In this document: positions 10,061 to 22,273 of the stretch, piece after piece
Layout of the letters: each line of letters begins with the position of its first letter
Numbering within the stretch: position 1 is the first letter of the stretch
Source: Botrytis cinerea B05.10
Taxonomy: Eukaryota > Ascomycota > Leotiomycetes > Helotiales > Sclerotiniaceae
Direction of reading: 5' to 3'
Assembly: GCF_000143535.2 (NCBI RefSeq)
Contig: NC_037311.1
Span: forward strand, 2,294,001 to 2,358,000
DNA length: 64,000 bases
Translations under genes and position numbers: made by a program
The notes under the pieces: model-generated
What the model was told of the DNA's origin: nothing
What the model saw: the letters and a program-made list of their open reading frames with translations, nothing else
The model's database searches: none

Positions 10061-12236
10061 GTTGATTGATATTGGCGGGGTAATTAGAGGTAGTCCTTGA
10101 GAGATGTACGGCGGTTTAAATGTTTAACTTGTTCTCGTGGAATGGTGTATGAAGAAATATTAAATAGATGAGCAAGCAATGAAGTTCAGAAATTAAATAC
10201 GCAACCGGAAGGAAACCCCTCAGTCTTTATAATGATTTGTCTTTGGCTTTGGACAGCCGTTTCTGCCGTCGATACCGACATCACCCATCATCCATCAAAT
10301 CACCCCACCAAAAATGACGTTTTGTTTTGGTGAGCTCTTATGAGACTTGAAGCTGCAACTGCAACTGCAAAGCATGATTTTAACTTCCGCCGTGGGCTTA
10401 TTAAGTAAGCCACGCCTTTATTTCATCCATACAGATCTACTCGTAGGACATTCAGATCCGGATAACGAAGGTTGTTCGTCAACTCAACGGCTGGATGATT
10501 TCACGGGCAATTGAATAAGGTTATCGAAAAGTGGTCTGATGGAAGATACGAGTATCATGGTGCATGGTAAAGAGGTTGAGAAATTCAATTTGCCGGTTTA
10601 TGTAGAAAGAGGTTTGGTGTGATAGAGCATGACCATCTAGGTGGTAAATGAGGAGCAAATGAGACGCCGTATTGACTGCATGAGAGTGGAAACTGGATTA
10701 CGATGTACAGGAGAAAAGTGGATAGATAGCTCGAGGCTCGAGAGGGTCATCATGGACTAGATGGCATGCTTCCAGTGGCTTCGTACTAAAGATTTTAGTG
10801 TGCTGTTATTGGTATCAACTGCAGCCTGCCATCTCATTCCTTGATCTGAAAACCGATCGTTCCATGAGAATTTCCCAAGTTCCGCCGCTGGTTAGCTCAC
10901 TGTCTCAATCTCTCTCGATGAATCAAGAGCTTGGCAATGTTTGCAGGTAACGTTCAAGTATAAACAATGATTGTCTTGTTTGATACCGAGCATTGAAGAA
11001 TGCATTGTCTTGGTGTCGTGGCTTTTTGGTCTTGCTGCAGACTGTCTACTTCGTGCCGGCAGTCTCATGCTCTTGAAGGACAGACCTGCGAACGGGATAG
11101 ATAACAGTAATATTGGAACCGCTTAGAATTTGTAGTTTGCCTCACGTCATGATCAGTGTATGAACGAACTCCTTTAACCAGGCCCTCGTAAAAGGCCAGG
11201 TGGATGGGAAGGGAGCGGCACCTCCTGTGCCTTTTTCTGGTCCCACACACATCTTCGTTGGTGAATAGGAGGTAGAGTGAGAAACGAGCTTACAGCTCAC
11301 CTACAGGCACACCTTAATGAAACCCCATGCATGTTTAATATTGATCAATTGATTGATGCTCCGCTAGCCTCCGGAAGCCACTGCCGTGGAGACAGGCCAT
11401 TTGGATAGGGCATCGCAAACAACGTGGAAGACACGCCGGGAAGGGAGGTCTCTTCTCAATGAGAACCGAGGTGTCGTGTTGCTCACACTCGTTGTTGGCC
11501 CTCTCGAGTACATGGATGAGTATGCGCACATCAGATGCAGTGCGTGCCGGTAGAAAGGTGTCTCGATATATGGGGTGACTGGTCCTCTATGCCCTACCCG
11601 CCTATCCGCCTACCCGCCGCGATGCCTCTCTCTCTCACAATAATAAAGTTGGGTAGTTGCACTGTTGCCCTGCAATTTTGAAACACACAGAAAACCCAGA
11701 TGTGGCTGGAGCAAATCAAATTCTGCTGATAATGGATAAAAAAATCCAAGCGGGGGGGAAGTGACTGATTGTCCGGTACTTAATCCTTCTGTTCGTTCTC
11801 TACCCTACGAGCAGACTAGGGAGTGCGAAATCTCTAGCCTTATTTTCCAAGTTCCCCCATGCCATCTATGCCATGCCATGCCATGCCATGTACAAGACTA
11901 CCAGGTAGAGAGAGAGGTATTGATAATATGTGCCTTGGTCCTACACGACAACCCTGGGAAAATAATTATACAACCCATCTACAGAAATTGTTTACATGAA
12001 ATTTAATCCTTTCTTTTGGCTTCGTTTTGCTCTTCTTCTAACCTTTCTTTCATAAGATTACGAGACACAGTATAACAAATCTAGTCCTCGAATTTGCGAC
12101 AATCGCCCGGCGCCTATACCCGTCATACCTTGGTTGGCTATCTTTGCGAAGTCTACATTCCAAACAAAGGCCAGCGTTGCGATTTTCCAATATCCTTTGG
12201 ACTCGCTCAAATTGATCTAAACATGCGCAGGCGACC
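10061..12236. other. 2.2 kb divergent intergenic region (PDC / BCK1 promoters)
   Basis: Separates the divergent PDC and BCK1 starts. ORFs are short, overlapping and motif-free. Small local repeats occur: CCTACCCGCC-type units near 11595 and four CATGC(C) units near 11868-11890. A TTTATAATG-type AT box at about 10226 lies ~165 bp upstream of the PDC ATG and could serve as a core promoter element; that is inference. Long upstream regions are common for fungal signalling kinases. Confidence 0.45.
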
Positions 12237-15200
12237 ATGAGCCAGCGTCCCCAAAGCTCTTCCACAAGATCAAATACAAGCTTTTTAGACCCAAGTCGTG
12301 CTGTGCAGGCCTCACCTCGAAACAAACCTTCGAGCAACGAGCTTACAATCCCTGAAAGCAATTTACTTCTCAACAACGTTCCGACTTACGCGGTGAGTAG
12401 CTCTGCAAGTCTACTTATTCCTACCGCCTACGGAACAGGTTCATCTTATCCTACAATTGTTGCGTCGAGCTCCCCATCGCGACCCAGAGCTCATTCTGCG
12501 GCGACCAACCCGCAACCCCCTTCTCTGTATTCGCCCGCTACCCATTCTCGTCATTCTACACGGTCTGGTTCGGATATCTCAATGTCGTATCAACCGGGAA
12601 GATATCAGTCGGCCGGCGACCAAAGGCAATATGGGCTCCCTCCACCACCTCCCATGTCCCCGCCATCTCAACCGCATATGAACCAGCTGAACTTGAACAA
12701 TATACCTCCACCACCGCCTCGAAATAACATACCTCCACCTCCACCCATAGTTTCGAATAACTGGCAACAGCCACAGCAAACTTGGCTGGTCAATAATAAT
12801 AGACCATTTCCTGGGCCACCGGCTAATCCTCCAAACACAAGCCAATACCACGCCTACAATCCTGGCCAGCACCACCAGCCTGCGCCTTTATCGATAGGTC
12901 AGTCTCAATCGAATAGTGAGCAAATGTCAGCAACATATATACCGCGCGGAGAATCATTTGGACCCGGTGTTGGGATACCTGGCTTAGGATGGAGCAGTCA
13001 AGAGAACTATAGGGATAGTGCGGACTTTTCTGCCGTGTCGGACAGCTCAAGGGGAACACCATTAGATGAGAGCAATTATTACAAGGATCGATCATATCCA
13101 TCGCAGACACCTCAACGGTTCAATAACATTCACCTCCCGGAGTATGATTCCCCAGGCCCCCCTACAGCAACTATAGCGAATCCACAATTGTCCTCGGCCA
13201 CCAATAGAGGCTTGACAGCAACGTCAAACAATTCACATCTACATGCGTCCGGTAATAATTCGAACACGCCAATCTCACCGAACGACGCGGGTTCTCAATG
13301 GTCCATGAATCGCGTTTTGTTATGGCTGGCTAATAATCACTTTTCTAATGATTGGCAGGAAACTTTTAAAGCATTGAATATATATGGCTCTGTATTCCTC
13401 GAACTTGGCAGTGTTCATGGTGGTAGAGGTAACTTTGGAATGATGCATCAGCAAGTATATCCACGGCTAGCAAAAGAGTGCTCCAGTAGTGGAACTGGCT
13501 GGGATCAAGCTAGGGAGCGTGAAGAAGGAAAAAGGATGCGACGTCTGATCAAGGCTATTGTGACTGGGAAAAGTCTAGAAGGCACCAAGTCGTCACAAAT
13601 TCGGCGGCAATCATCCGCAGCTAATCTTATTCTTGCAAGGCCCAGTACAGAGAGCAGTCTGGATAATTTGTCTTATCATGGCCGTGGAAATGGAGCTTCT
13701 ATATCTACACCAAACACAGCCAATGACGATGATAATAGTCCTGGGAAACAAATGTCTACAAGCTCTGGTCAAGTTGTAGGAACGAGAAGACATTCGGGAA
13801 GAAGTACTACTATGCCTATTTTGAGCAATATCAATACTGCAGAAGACAGCGATTTTAATAATAGCCGAAGTGCTCATCGAAATGTTCTAAAAAATATTGA
13901 TAGTGATGGCGCCCGGCGTCATAGTCCAAGCGCTAGTAATGAACTCAACGAAGGAAGTTTCAAGCCACAACCTCTGCGCCTGGATGGGAGTCCGAAGAGC
14001 GGTAGCCCTGCTGGGACATTTGCAACGCTTCACACACCGGTAGGGCAAAATCTATCAGCTTCGCCTCGTAGTGCTGTATTTGGCCATCGATCAAGCAATA
14101 GCACCGATTCTATATCTTCTAGCCAGGCGATTTACGGATCCGGAGTGCCGCCGGGTGCTAGCCAAGCACTCAGAGGTGGAATGGGAGGGGCTGTAGGTGA
14201 AGTCAGCCTTGTAAGAAACCAAGATACTCGAAGACATGGTGTTGACGTATCACGCCCTTCTCCCTTGGATGGTGAGCGTTCCGCAAGCTCAGAACAACCC
14301 ACATCCGCAAGAGAATCGAAAGGGTTTCTCAGTCATTTTAAAGGGAAAAAGCGACGAGGAAAAGAAGATGGCCTAGCCCCATCGCCCGACGACCAGAATC
14401 TTGATTCCCCTACTAGCCCATCCCTTGGATTTAAAGCTGCACCTTTCTTGGGCAATGGCAGGATTAGCAACTCTAGCGAAACTTCATTGGACCGACCTTT
14501 GTCCACATTTTCCGCGTCAGAATATGATAAATTCGCTCATGGAAAGGGATATCGCGGGGTGCGATCTACGGGGAGGAATTTTGTCTTGGCTACTACGGAC
14601 GGGTGGAATTTTCGTCTCTGTGATGTCACTGAAATTGATAATGCGCAAGATCTTAAGGCTACGATATGTTCTAATTTAGGCGTTCTTGACTCAGACTTCA
14701 CCCATTTTTATCTTACAGAGTTAGGGAAAATGGAGCACGAAGAAGCATTAGATGATAATAAACTTCTCTTTTGCAAAAGGCACAAAGCCGATCAGTCTGG
14801 TAACCTCAAATTTTTTGTTAGAGGAGCAACAAACTCTGCAATATCACTGCCTGCCTCGCAATCCGCAGGTCACGGCATGAACTTTACGACAAAACTAAGT
14901 GGACTTTCTCCTATTTTACCCCCAACTGCGCCTCTCGATGAAGAGGCTTATGCCCTTTTAAATGGAAACAGAAGACGATCCAGCTCATCGCCGCCCACAT
15001 CACGCCAAAATACGGTCAAGGGGGGTACTGCACCACACAAAGACAAGCCTGCACCCACAACTGAAACACCAGACGCACTACGTGAGCGCCTAATGGCGTA
15101 TAGAGCATCACACTTGGGGGAGAGAGAAATACCAGAAGCGGATAGACAAGCGTTTATAGCAATGGCATCAGCAGAACACAAAGCTGAGATGGACCGAAGA

Positions 15201-17857
15201 CAGAAAGAGTATCTGGCGAAAAAGAAAGCAAATAAAGGTACACCAACTTCCGCGGATGGTGCTTTGGGTATTGTTGGTCGCAATGTTGATTTCGACCAAC
15301 CGAGACTCTCGCCTTTTGAAGATAAGAAGCCGGATAATCTCTTTCCTCAAAGGAAAGCCCCACCAATCCCTGGAGAGTCAGCTACTTTGATCAAAGCCAA
15401 TTCCTTGAGCAAAAAATCTGGTAACCAAGCTCGTCTATCATATGAAAGCGTTGAAAGCGAAAGTAAACGTTCATCTGGAGGTGACTCAAGCGAAGGCTCT
15501 AACACTAAACGGAAGCCAGTTCCGGCCTCACCTGTTAATCCGGGGGGTATTGGCGCTGCTCTGTTCGTTATGGGAAAAGGCTTTTCATCATTAGGATACC
15601 CAACGAGTGCTGTGTCACCGGCCAAAAAATCGCCTCCGATCAATACCTCTGAAAATTATGGCAAAAATGCCATGTCGACAGTTGATCACGGAACCACTGG
15701 ATCTGGCAGAAGCAGTCCCAAATCTAGTGGTACACCGGGTAGTGTTACTTGGGGCAGAGGTGATACATCATTCATTATCCCCGATTATGCTGGTGAAGAA
15801 GAAAGCTTATCGGCGAGCATCGCTATGTCTTTGAAAGATTCTAGTAACGCTGCGATAGCCAGAATGAAAGAAGAAGAAATCCTAAGAGGGCCTTCCCCTC
15901 GTGCCATTAGTCCGAATAGTGCTCAAATGTCGGAGCTTACCACGCCTGGAAATCGAAAATCTTACGGTCCTAACCTTGATTTCACCGAAGCAAGCGTGGT
16001 GTTCGATAAACCCCCCCAGCAAGTAGAGCAAGAGGATTCTGACTCAGATTCCGACTCCGGTCTTTTTAGTATACCTATACAAAAGACGCAGAAAGCTAAG
16101 GAGGGTGCTAGTGGAGATGACTCTTCTGGCATTTCCAAGCGACCAAGTTTGACTGTCAAAACCTCAAGGGCCAAAAAGGGCCTTTCCGTATCGTGGGGCT
16201 CACCTCAACAGGACAGCTCATCCTCATCCAGTCTTCCAAAACCCCCTGATTTTGAAAATCAGCGTAGAGATGAAAATGAGCGGACCATTGAAGAAACTGA
16301 AGAAGAAAAACAAGCAAAAGTACTCCGGAGACGATCTTTTGCTCGAACCGATACCTGGGCTCCCAGACCTCCTGAAGAGAACATTCTCCTCAACCTAGAA
16401 GACTTCTTTCCCAATCTCAATGTAGATGAGCCAGTAATGGACGAAGGTGTTGGTGGGTCCCCACCAGTTTCTCCTATTGCAGAACAAGACACAGTAGATT
16501 CAGCTGCAACTACGACACCTTCCATGTCTTCGCTATCAGTTACCGGATCTTCCATGCTTTCTACGCCTAGAACGAGCATGTATGGCGATGGAGATACGCT
16601 CGGATCAGACGAATCGACTCTAAAAGCACTCGAAAGACCAGGCTCCATGCAGAGTGTTGCGCAACGCAATATTCGTCGCTCTGGCGGCTTGGGCCGAATG
16701 AAGTCGATTCGTGAAGTGGCCAGAGGAGCCCACGAAGCAAATAAGCGTTATACTTCAGCAACTGTTGCTCCACAGAAGGGCGACAAGACTTCAAGCATGA
16801 TCCAGCGTCGGAAAAGTACCAAGATGTTTGGTGCTAATATTGTTCAGATTAAACCTCAGCGTGGTAGCCTACTGATTCCTCAGGTCCCACAAGACACAAT
16901 ACCTAAACGACAAGCCACTTTCAGGTGGTTTAAAGGTCAACTAATTGGAAAGGGTACTTACGGACGTGTTTACCTGGGTATGAATGCTACAACTGGAGAG
17001 TTTTTGGCCGTGAAACAGGTTGAAGTCAACTCTAAAGCAGCTGGAAATGACAAGGAAAAAATTCGTGAGATGGTAGCAGCACTAGACCAAGAGATTGATA
17101 CCATGCAACATCTTGATCATGCGAATATTGTTCAATATCTTGGTTGCGAAAGAGGCGAGATGTCTATTAGTATCTTTTTGGAATATATTTCTGGTGGTAG
17201 TGTAGGAGGTTGTCTTCGAAAGCACGGCAGATTTGAAGAGACAGTCGTCAGCTCGCTAACTCGCCAAACTCTCGATGGGTTAGCATATCTTCACCGAGAA
17301 GGTATTCTTCATCGTGATCTTAAAGCCGATAACATCCTACTCGATGTTGATGGAACGTGCAAGATTTCTGATTTTGGTATCTCAAAGAAATCGGACAATA
17401 TCTATGGCAACGATGCATCCAACAATATGCAGGGATCCGTGTTTTGGATGGCCCCTGAGGTCGTTCGGTCACAAGGTGAGGGTTATTCGGCGAAGGTGGA
17501 CATTTGGTCACTTGGCTGCGTTGTCCTAGAAATGTTGGGTGGTAAACGACCTTGGGCCAAAGAGGAAACTGTAGGCGCTATTTACAAACTGGGAAGTTTG
17601 AGTGAGGCACCGCCAATTCCAGATGATGTTGCCCAAGCCATTAGCCCTGGAACTTTAGGTTTCATGATGGACTGTTGGACTATGTATGTTTCTATCATCT
17701 GCAGCATTTTAAGTTTCTACTAACACCATGATGCAGTATTCCAAGCGAACGACCAACAGCCGAAACTCTCCTTACCCAACATCCTTTCTGTGAATTGGAT
17801 ACTCACTACAACTTTCTGGACACAGAACTTTATGCTAAGATTCGCGGCACATATTAA
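12237..17857 (+). CDS. BCK1: MAP kinase kinase kinase, Bck1 type (cell wall integrity pathway)
   Basis: Two exons (12237-17683, 17737-17857; 53-bp intron) encode 1855 residues. Bck1 acts downstream of Pkc1, phosphorylating Mkk MAPKKs that activate the Slt2/Mps1 MAPK. The N-terminus is low-complexity (Pro/Ser/Asn-rich, poly-Pro near residues 135-170). A SAM-like segment lies at ~353-430, a Ras-associating-like block at ~779-870 (NFVLATTDGWNFRLCD), and the kinase domain at ~1563-1840 with GKGTYGRV (from ~1571), Lys1593, HRDLKADN (Asp1694), DFGISKK and an APE motif. The intron splits an Ile codon late in the kinase domain; the last exon supplies IPSERPTAETLL and the C-terminus. Ste11 is the main alternative, but the length and long Ser-rich N-terminus favour Bck1. 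Confidence 0.9.
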
Positions 17858-18489
17858 TTGGACACGCGGCTTTTCCGCAAGACCTGAATTTTCACAAACT
17901 ACCTTCCAAGACATTCATCACCTTCAGGATTTCAGTTAATATTAATTAGGCTGAAGCATAGATCTAATCTATGCTTCCTCAGCCTCTATATTTGCATGAT
18001 CTGGTACTATTTACAAAGCAAGCGGTACGATTTTGGGGGTGCCACACTGGCTGTGGGGGAAAAAATGCTGTACTTGATACCATCTCCTTTGTTTGTATTG
18101 TTTTTTTTTTTTGGTGCCCCGGTGCTTATGCGAGGGATATATGCGAGATTCTTGGATAAATGAATCGGTCTATTTACGGTCTGTATGATTGGTCAGCACT
18201 TGCACAATATGGAAACAAGCAACATGATGCGAAAGGGGTCCTGTATATATAGTACGATTCTAGTGAAATGATGAGGTTTACATGATATTCTCGGGTCGTT
18301 GTTTTGAGGGAGACGGCATACATCTGGATATGTTGCACGTTGCAAAACGGTGGATAATCTAATGAGAAGCATCAAATGTAATCCACCTCCCCAACAGGAG
18401 CTTCCATCCATGGGAGCTTGCAGTCATCACGTAATTCACCACTATATTTGTACCTAAGCGTCAATAATCAGAAATAGCTATTCGACATC
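17858..18489. other. Convergent intergenic region (3' flanks of BCK1 and HAUS1)
   Basis: 632 bp between two stop codons. It contains a short T-rich run near 18101 and no credible ORF. It should hold the terminators of both neighbours. Confidence 0.5.
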
Positions 18490-19383
18490 CTATCTCCCCC
18501 TCTTCTTTGGACTTTCCCTCTCCACGAGCCCTTCAAATAGCCCGTCCCTCTCCCTTGTAAGATCCCTCAACTCCATTCTCAAACTCTCCAGTTCCAGTCT
18601 CGCCAAATCGATATCTTGTGGTAAACCATGAAACGCCTTAACTTGCATTTCCAAATCCTTCACTGTCTCCAGCCACTCTTTGAATTTCTCTTCTTCAGCT
18701 TTGATTGTTTCTACTGTTATCTTGGACGTGGAAGAATTGGACGAGGAGGACAGGGCGGCCATACGCTCGCGGATTTCTGGAAGTTTGCCTGTGAGAATTT
18801 TAATTTTGCGCTGGAGGTCGAGAGTCTGCTTTGGTAGGTCATTGGACGCTTGATAGGAGGGCGATTGAAGGGAAGCGATGAGTGTAGTCAGATTGGTTAG
18901 TTCCGTGGCGAGGGAACGTTGGAGAGTAGCCACGCGTGAGGTGGCTTGAGAAAGTGTGTAGGATGCTGTTTGCAGAGAGAGTAGTTTGCGGCCGATAAGT
19001 TCAGTTGACGGAGTGGATAAATTGAGGGTTGTGGATAAAGATGAGAGACTTTCGAGAGCAGTTTGGCCTTCAGGAGTAAGGGAATCTTCGAGGGTGTGCA
19101 AGAGCTCTGTATTTGGGTCATTATCGAGGGAGGTTTGGATGGCGGTGAGAGCGTTTTCTCGAGATCGAGCCAGGAGTTCTTGTTCTTCATCTGCTGTCTC
19201 ATTGAGTGAGGCGAGAGAGAGGAGGGCTTTGAGTGTAGAGGCATTTCGTTCGAAGGCTGGAATGGGTTGATTTGCGAATTTGATCAAGAGCCAGCTATCA
19301 ATATATGACCAGTCTTTAGCAGCTGCAAGTTGCTGGCGGGCAACTGTAGGTGAGAATATCGTGGCGGGCGAAAGGTGAGACAT
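18490..19383 (-). CDS. HAUS augmin-like complex subunit 1
   Basis: Single exon of 297 residues from ATG 19383 (MSHLSPATIFSP). The frame stays open upstream, but that extension lacks similarity and this Met starts the conserved part. Augmin recruits gamma-tubulin to existing microtubules to drive branched nucleation in the spindle. The sequence is mostly helical and coiled-coil. The N-terminal block DWSYIDSWLLIKFANQPIPAFERN resembles the HAUS1 start, where W/L positions precede a PIPxxE motif. Long heptad-like stretches follow, ending in LESLRMELRDLTRERDGLFEGL and a basic tail. Identification rests on that N-terminal block and the architecture; other coiled-coil spindle proteins are the alternative. 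Confidence 0.7.
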   Translation of the reverse strand: MSHLSPATIFSPTVARQQLAAAKDWSYIDSWLLIKFANQPIPAFERNASTLKALLSLASLNETADEEQELLARSRENALTAIQTSLDNDPNTELLHTLEDSLTPEGQTALESLSSLSTTLNLSTPSTELIGRKLLSLQTASYTLSQATSRVATLQRSLATELTNLTTLIASLQSPSYQASNDLPKQTLDLQRKIKILTGKLPEIRERMAALSSSSNSSTSKITVETIKAEEEKFKEWLETVKDLEMQVKAFHGLPQDIDLARLELESLRMELRDLTRERDGLFEGLVERESPKKRGR

Positions 19384-20017
19384 CTTGAATGTAAGTCGAT
19401 TTGCGGATCCAGGAGTCGAAATATGAACCCTAGTAGGGGAGGTATTATCTGTAGGGAGTTTTGACTTTAGAGCTATTGGAAAAACTATAATATTTGTCGT
19501 AGATTCGAACGAGTGAGACTTTACGATCTCAGGGAAAATTGTCCTGGTGACTTCGGAGAAGAATTTGGGCAAACAGAGTCCTGGGCGCCTAGATAAACCC
19601 AGGTGTGCGATGAAGATATATTTTTGTATAAAGTGTTCATGAACAATGCCAACAAGGTGAACAAGGCTGACGATACGCTAAGCAAGGGTCTGACGGAAAC
19701 GTTGCCTAATTAGGCTAAGACTCTGGTTAATTGAACATCAGATAAAGAAGTTAATGCAGACGCCTCATCGGCCCCAATTAACAATTAACCAGGCCTCAAA
19801 GACCTCCCGAATTGAGTCGAAAAGGCCACCTAATTCTGCCGATATCCTCCAATATCTTCCACGTGTAATTAATTTGTTCATATTGTTCGAGCAGACTGCT
19901 ATCATCTGTTCTTAAAGATCATCGCGCAATCTTCTTTTTCTCATTCTTCTTCACTCTTTATTCCATGCTTTGAACTCTCCACACTTAGATCCGTCACAGA
20001 CGCAAATACATCTCACA
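19384..20017. promoter_or_regulatory. Divergent promoter region HAUS1 / ER DnaJ
   Basis: 634 bp between two divergent starts. No ORF of interest beyond the 5' extension of the HAUS1 frame. The plus-side 5' flank is CT-rich (TTCTTTTTCTCATTCTTCTTC near 19930), common just upstream of fungal transcription starts. Exact promoter elements were not identified. Confidence 0.4.
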
Positions 20018-21659
20018 ATGATTGTGAAAGTAAAGTTGTCGGTCCTTGCCTTTGCCGCAACTCTCTTATCATCACACTCTTTGGTCTCGGCCCTTTCTGC
20101 AAATGATATTCCCTCTGATACCCCCATTTCATCTTTATTGGCATCTGCCAACGCGCATCTGGCAAAAGGCGAAACGAACGATGCCTTGACTTATTACGAT
20201 ATTGCTATCGCCCGCGATCCATCGAACTATCTCAGTCATTTCCGTCGCGGGGCTGCCTATCTTTCCCTTGGTCGAATGGCTCAGGCTGCCCAAGACTTTG
20301 ATAAGGTATTGACAATCAAACCAGGCCATGAACCGGCATTGTCACAAAGGGCGAAGATCAGAGCAAAGAATGGAGATTGGGAAAACGCCAAACAAGATTA
20401 CCTCTCCCTCGGCGCATCTCATGGGGCCGAAGAAGAACTCGCGAATTTAGTAGAGGCCCAAGGTGCAGCTAGTTTGGCAATGGATGCAGAGAAAGATCAG
20501 AATTGGGAAGAATGTGTGACACAAGCCGGAGCTGCAATCATGGTTGCCTCCAAGGTAGTATCACTCCGCAAAACCAGAGCTCATTGTCGATTTGAACGCG
20601 GCGAAGTCCAAGAAGGAATGAGTGATCTCAAACACGTTCTCCAAATGCAACCAGGACTTACAGATCCCCATCTCCGGATCTCTACAATCAACTTTTATGG
20701 CTTGGGGGAATTGGAGCAGGGTATGGACCAATTGAGGAAGTGCTTGCATTCAGATCCAGATTCGAAGAGTTGTAAAAAAATGTACAGGAGAGAGAAGACC
20801 ATCGACAAAACCTTAGCCCAGGTTCGCAAATATTACGAAAAACATCAATATGCGAGCGGAGTGAAACTTCTCGTTCCATCCGGAGAGGAGGTTGGGTTGG
20901 TTCAAGAGATAAAGGATGATATCAAGGAATACCGAGAGGCTAGCATAATCCCCGAGCATGCGCCAAATCATCTGCTCACTCAAGTTGTCGAAATGGTTTG
21001 CCAGGCTTATCACGAGGTATGCCCGAAGCTCTGGAGTCATTTTCTATTTAACTAACGCAAGATAGACCAAAAATACTAAGAAGGCCACTACTTACTGTGA
21101 TGAAGCTCTTTCACTCAACGAAAACTCCCTTTATGGACTACTTCACAAAGCCCAGAAACATATGGAAGCAGAGAACTACGAAGCTGCTATATCCACCCTC
21201 AACACTGCAAAGGAAAACCACCCTGAAGCGCAGCAGATTGGGGGACTCTTGCAAAAAGCTCAAGTAGAATTGAAGCGAAGCAAAACGAAAGATTATTACA
21301 AGGTTCTAGGGGTTCCTAAGGATGCGGACGAGCTTCAGATCAAATCAGCATACAGAAAATCGGTCAGAATAAATCATCCAGATAAGGCCCACAAACAAGG
21401 AATTAGCAAGGAAGAGGCAGAAAAGAAGATGGCAGCCATTAATGAAGCATATGAAGTACTGAGTGATCCTGAATTGAAGGCTCGCTTCGACCAAGGAGAT
21501 GATCCAAATGACCACGAGCAACAAAGAGGACATCCATTCCAACAGGGTAACCCATTCGGTGGTGGTGGATTCCCTTTCCAACAAAGCGGTGGACATCACC
21601 ATGGTGGTGGACAACAATTTAATTTCAAGTTCGGTCAAGGGGGATTCAATTTCGGTTAA
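20018..21659 (+). CDS. ER-lumen DnaJ/TPR co-chaperone (DNAJC3/P58IPK type)
   Basis: Two exons (20018-21016, 21066-21659) encode 530 residues. An upstream in-frame ATG at 19970 would bury the signal peptide, so the Met at 20018 was chosen. The leader MIVKVKLSVLAFAATLLSS is a clear signal peptide. Several TPR repeats follow (ANAHLAKGETNDALTYYD, YLSHFRRGAAYLSLGRMAQA), then a J-domain at ~408-475 with YYKVLGV and the HPD triad (INHPDKAHK), then a Gly/Phe/His-rich tail. P58IPK homologues bind unfolded proteins in the ER and stimulate BiP ATPase. No HDEL-type retention signal is present at the C-terminus. The 49-bp intron (GTATGC...GATAG) falls within the TPR region. Confidence 0.88.
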
Positions 21660-22273
21660 GGCGATATCTTCCATTCTGAATCCAGGCGTTGGTTAGGCTT
21701 TGCAAGTTGACGGTGATTCAACCATTTAGTATACTCTGTAAAATGTACACATCATGGCTCCAAGATGCTTCTGTGATAACGTTTAAGAAGAGAGAGAAAA
21801 CGCATTCCATTCAATGAATGTTCAATTAGAGATTCGGTTTCTGTTACTGCATTATATTTGTGATTGTAATTATTGTGGTTACGATGGGAATGTTTGTGGA
21901 TGTGAATTGATCAATCACGAAGCCTCGTCATCAGCCTTGTCAAATTTCGGGCGCTACTGTATAAATCCCGACGGTATAATGGAATGGCACTGACCTGGAA
22001 TGCGGGTCAATCCAAACTTCAAACTTATCAAACTCACAACTTACAACTTACCACTTCCTTTCTACGAACAGTGCAACAGTGTTCGGTGTTCAGTATTTCA
22101 GTGTCTGTGTTGATCGCGACAAACTGGGACTCGACTTGCAAGTTGTCTTAATTGTACGGCCCATTCTATTCCTCGACTATAATTATATTCTTGCACATAA
22201 AATCTTAGGGATGCTCTTACGATAACATAAATCCCCTTCTCTGTAAACTCTCCTTCTCCTTGGGCCACCCAAT
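21660..22273. other. Intergenic: DnaJ 3' flank and LDB17 promoter
   Basis: 614 bp between two plus-strand genes. No credible ORF. A direct-repeat stretch of CAACTTAC-type words (about 22020-22050) sits ~230 bp upstream of the next ATG; its meaning is unknown. Confidence 0.45.

Noticed and set aside
12393..12438. Possible intron with GTGAGT donor near the BCK1 N-terminus
   Set aside because: The only plausible acceptor gives 46 bp, which would shift a frame that is otherwise open for 5.4 kb.
19384..19572. 63-residue N-terminal extension of the HAUS1-like protein
   Set aside because: Composition differs, no similarity is evident, and the downstream Met begins the conserved SPATIFSPTVARQQ block.
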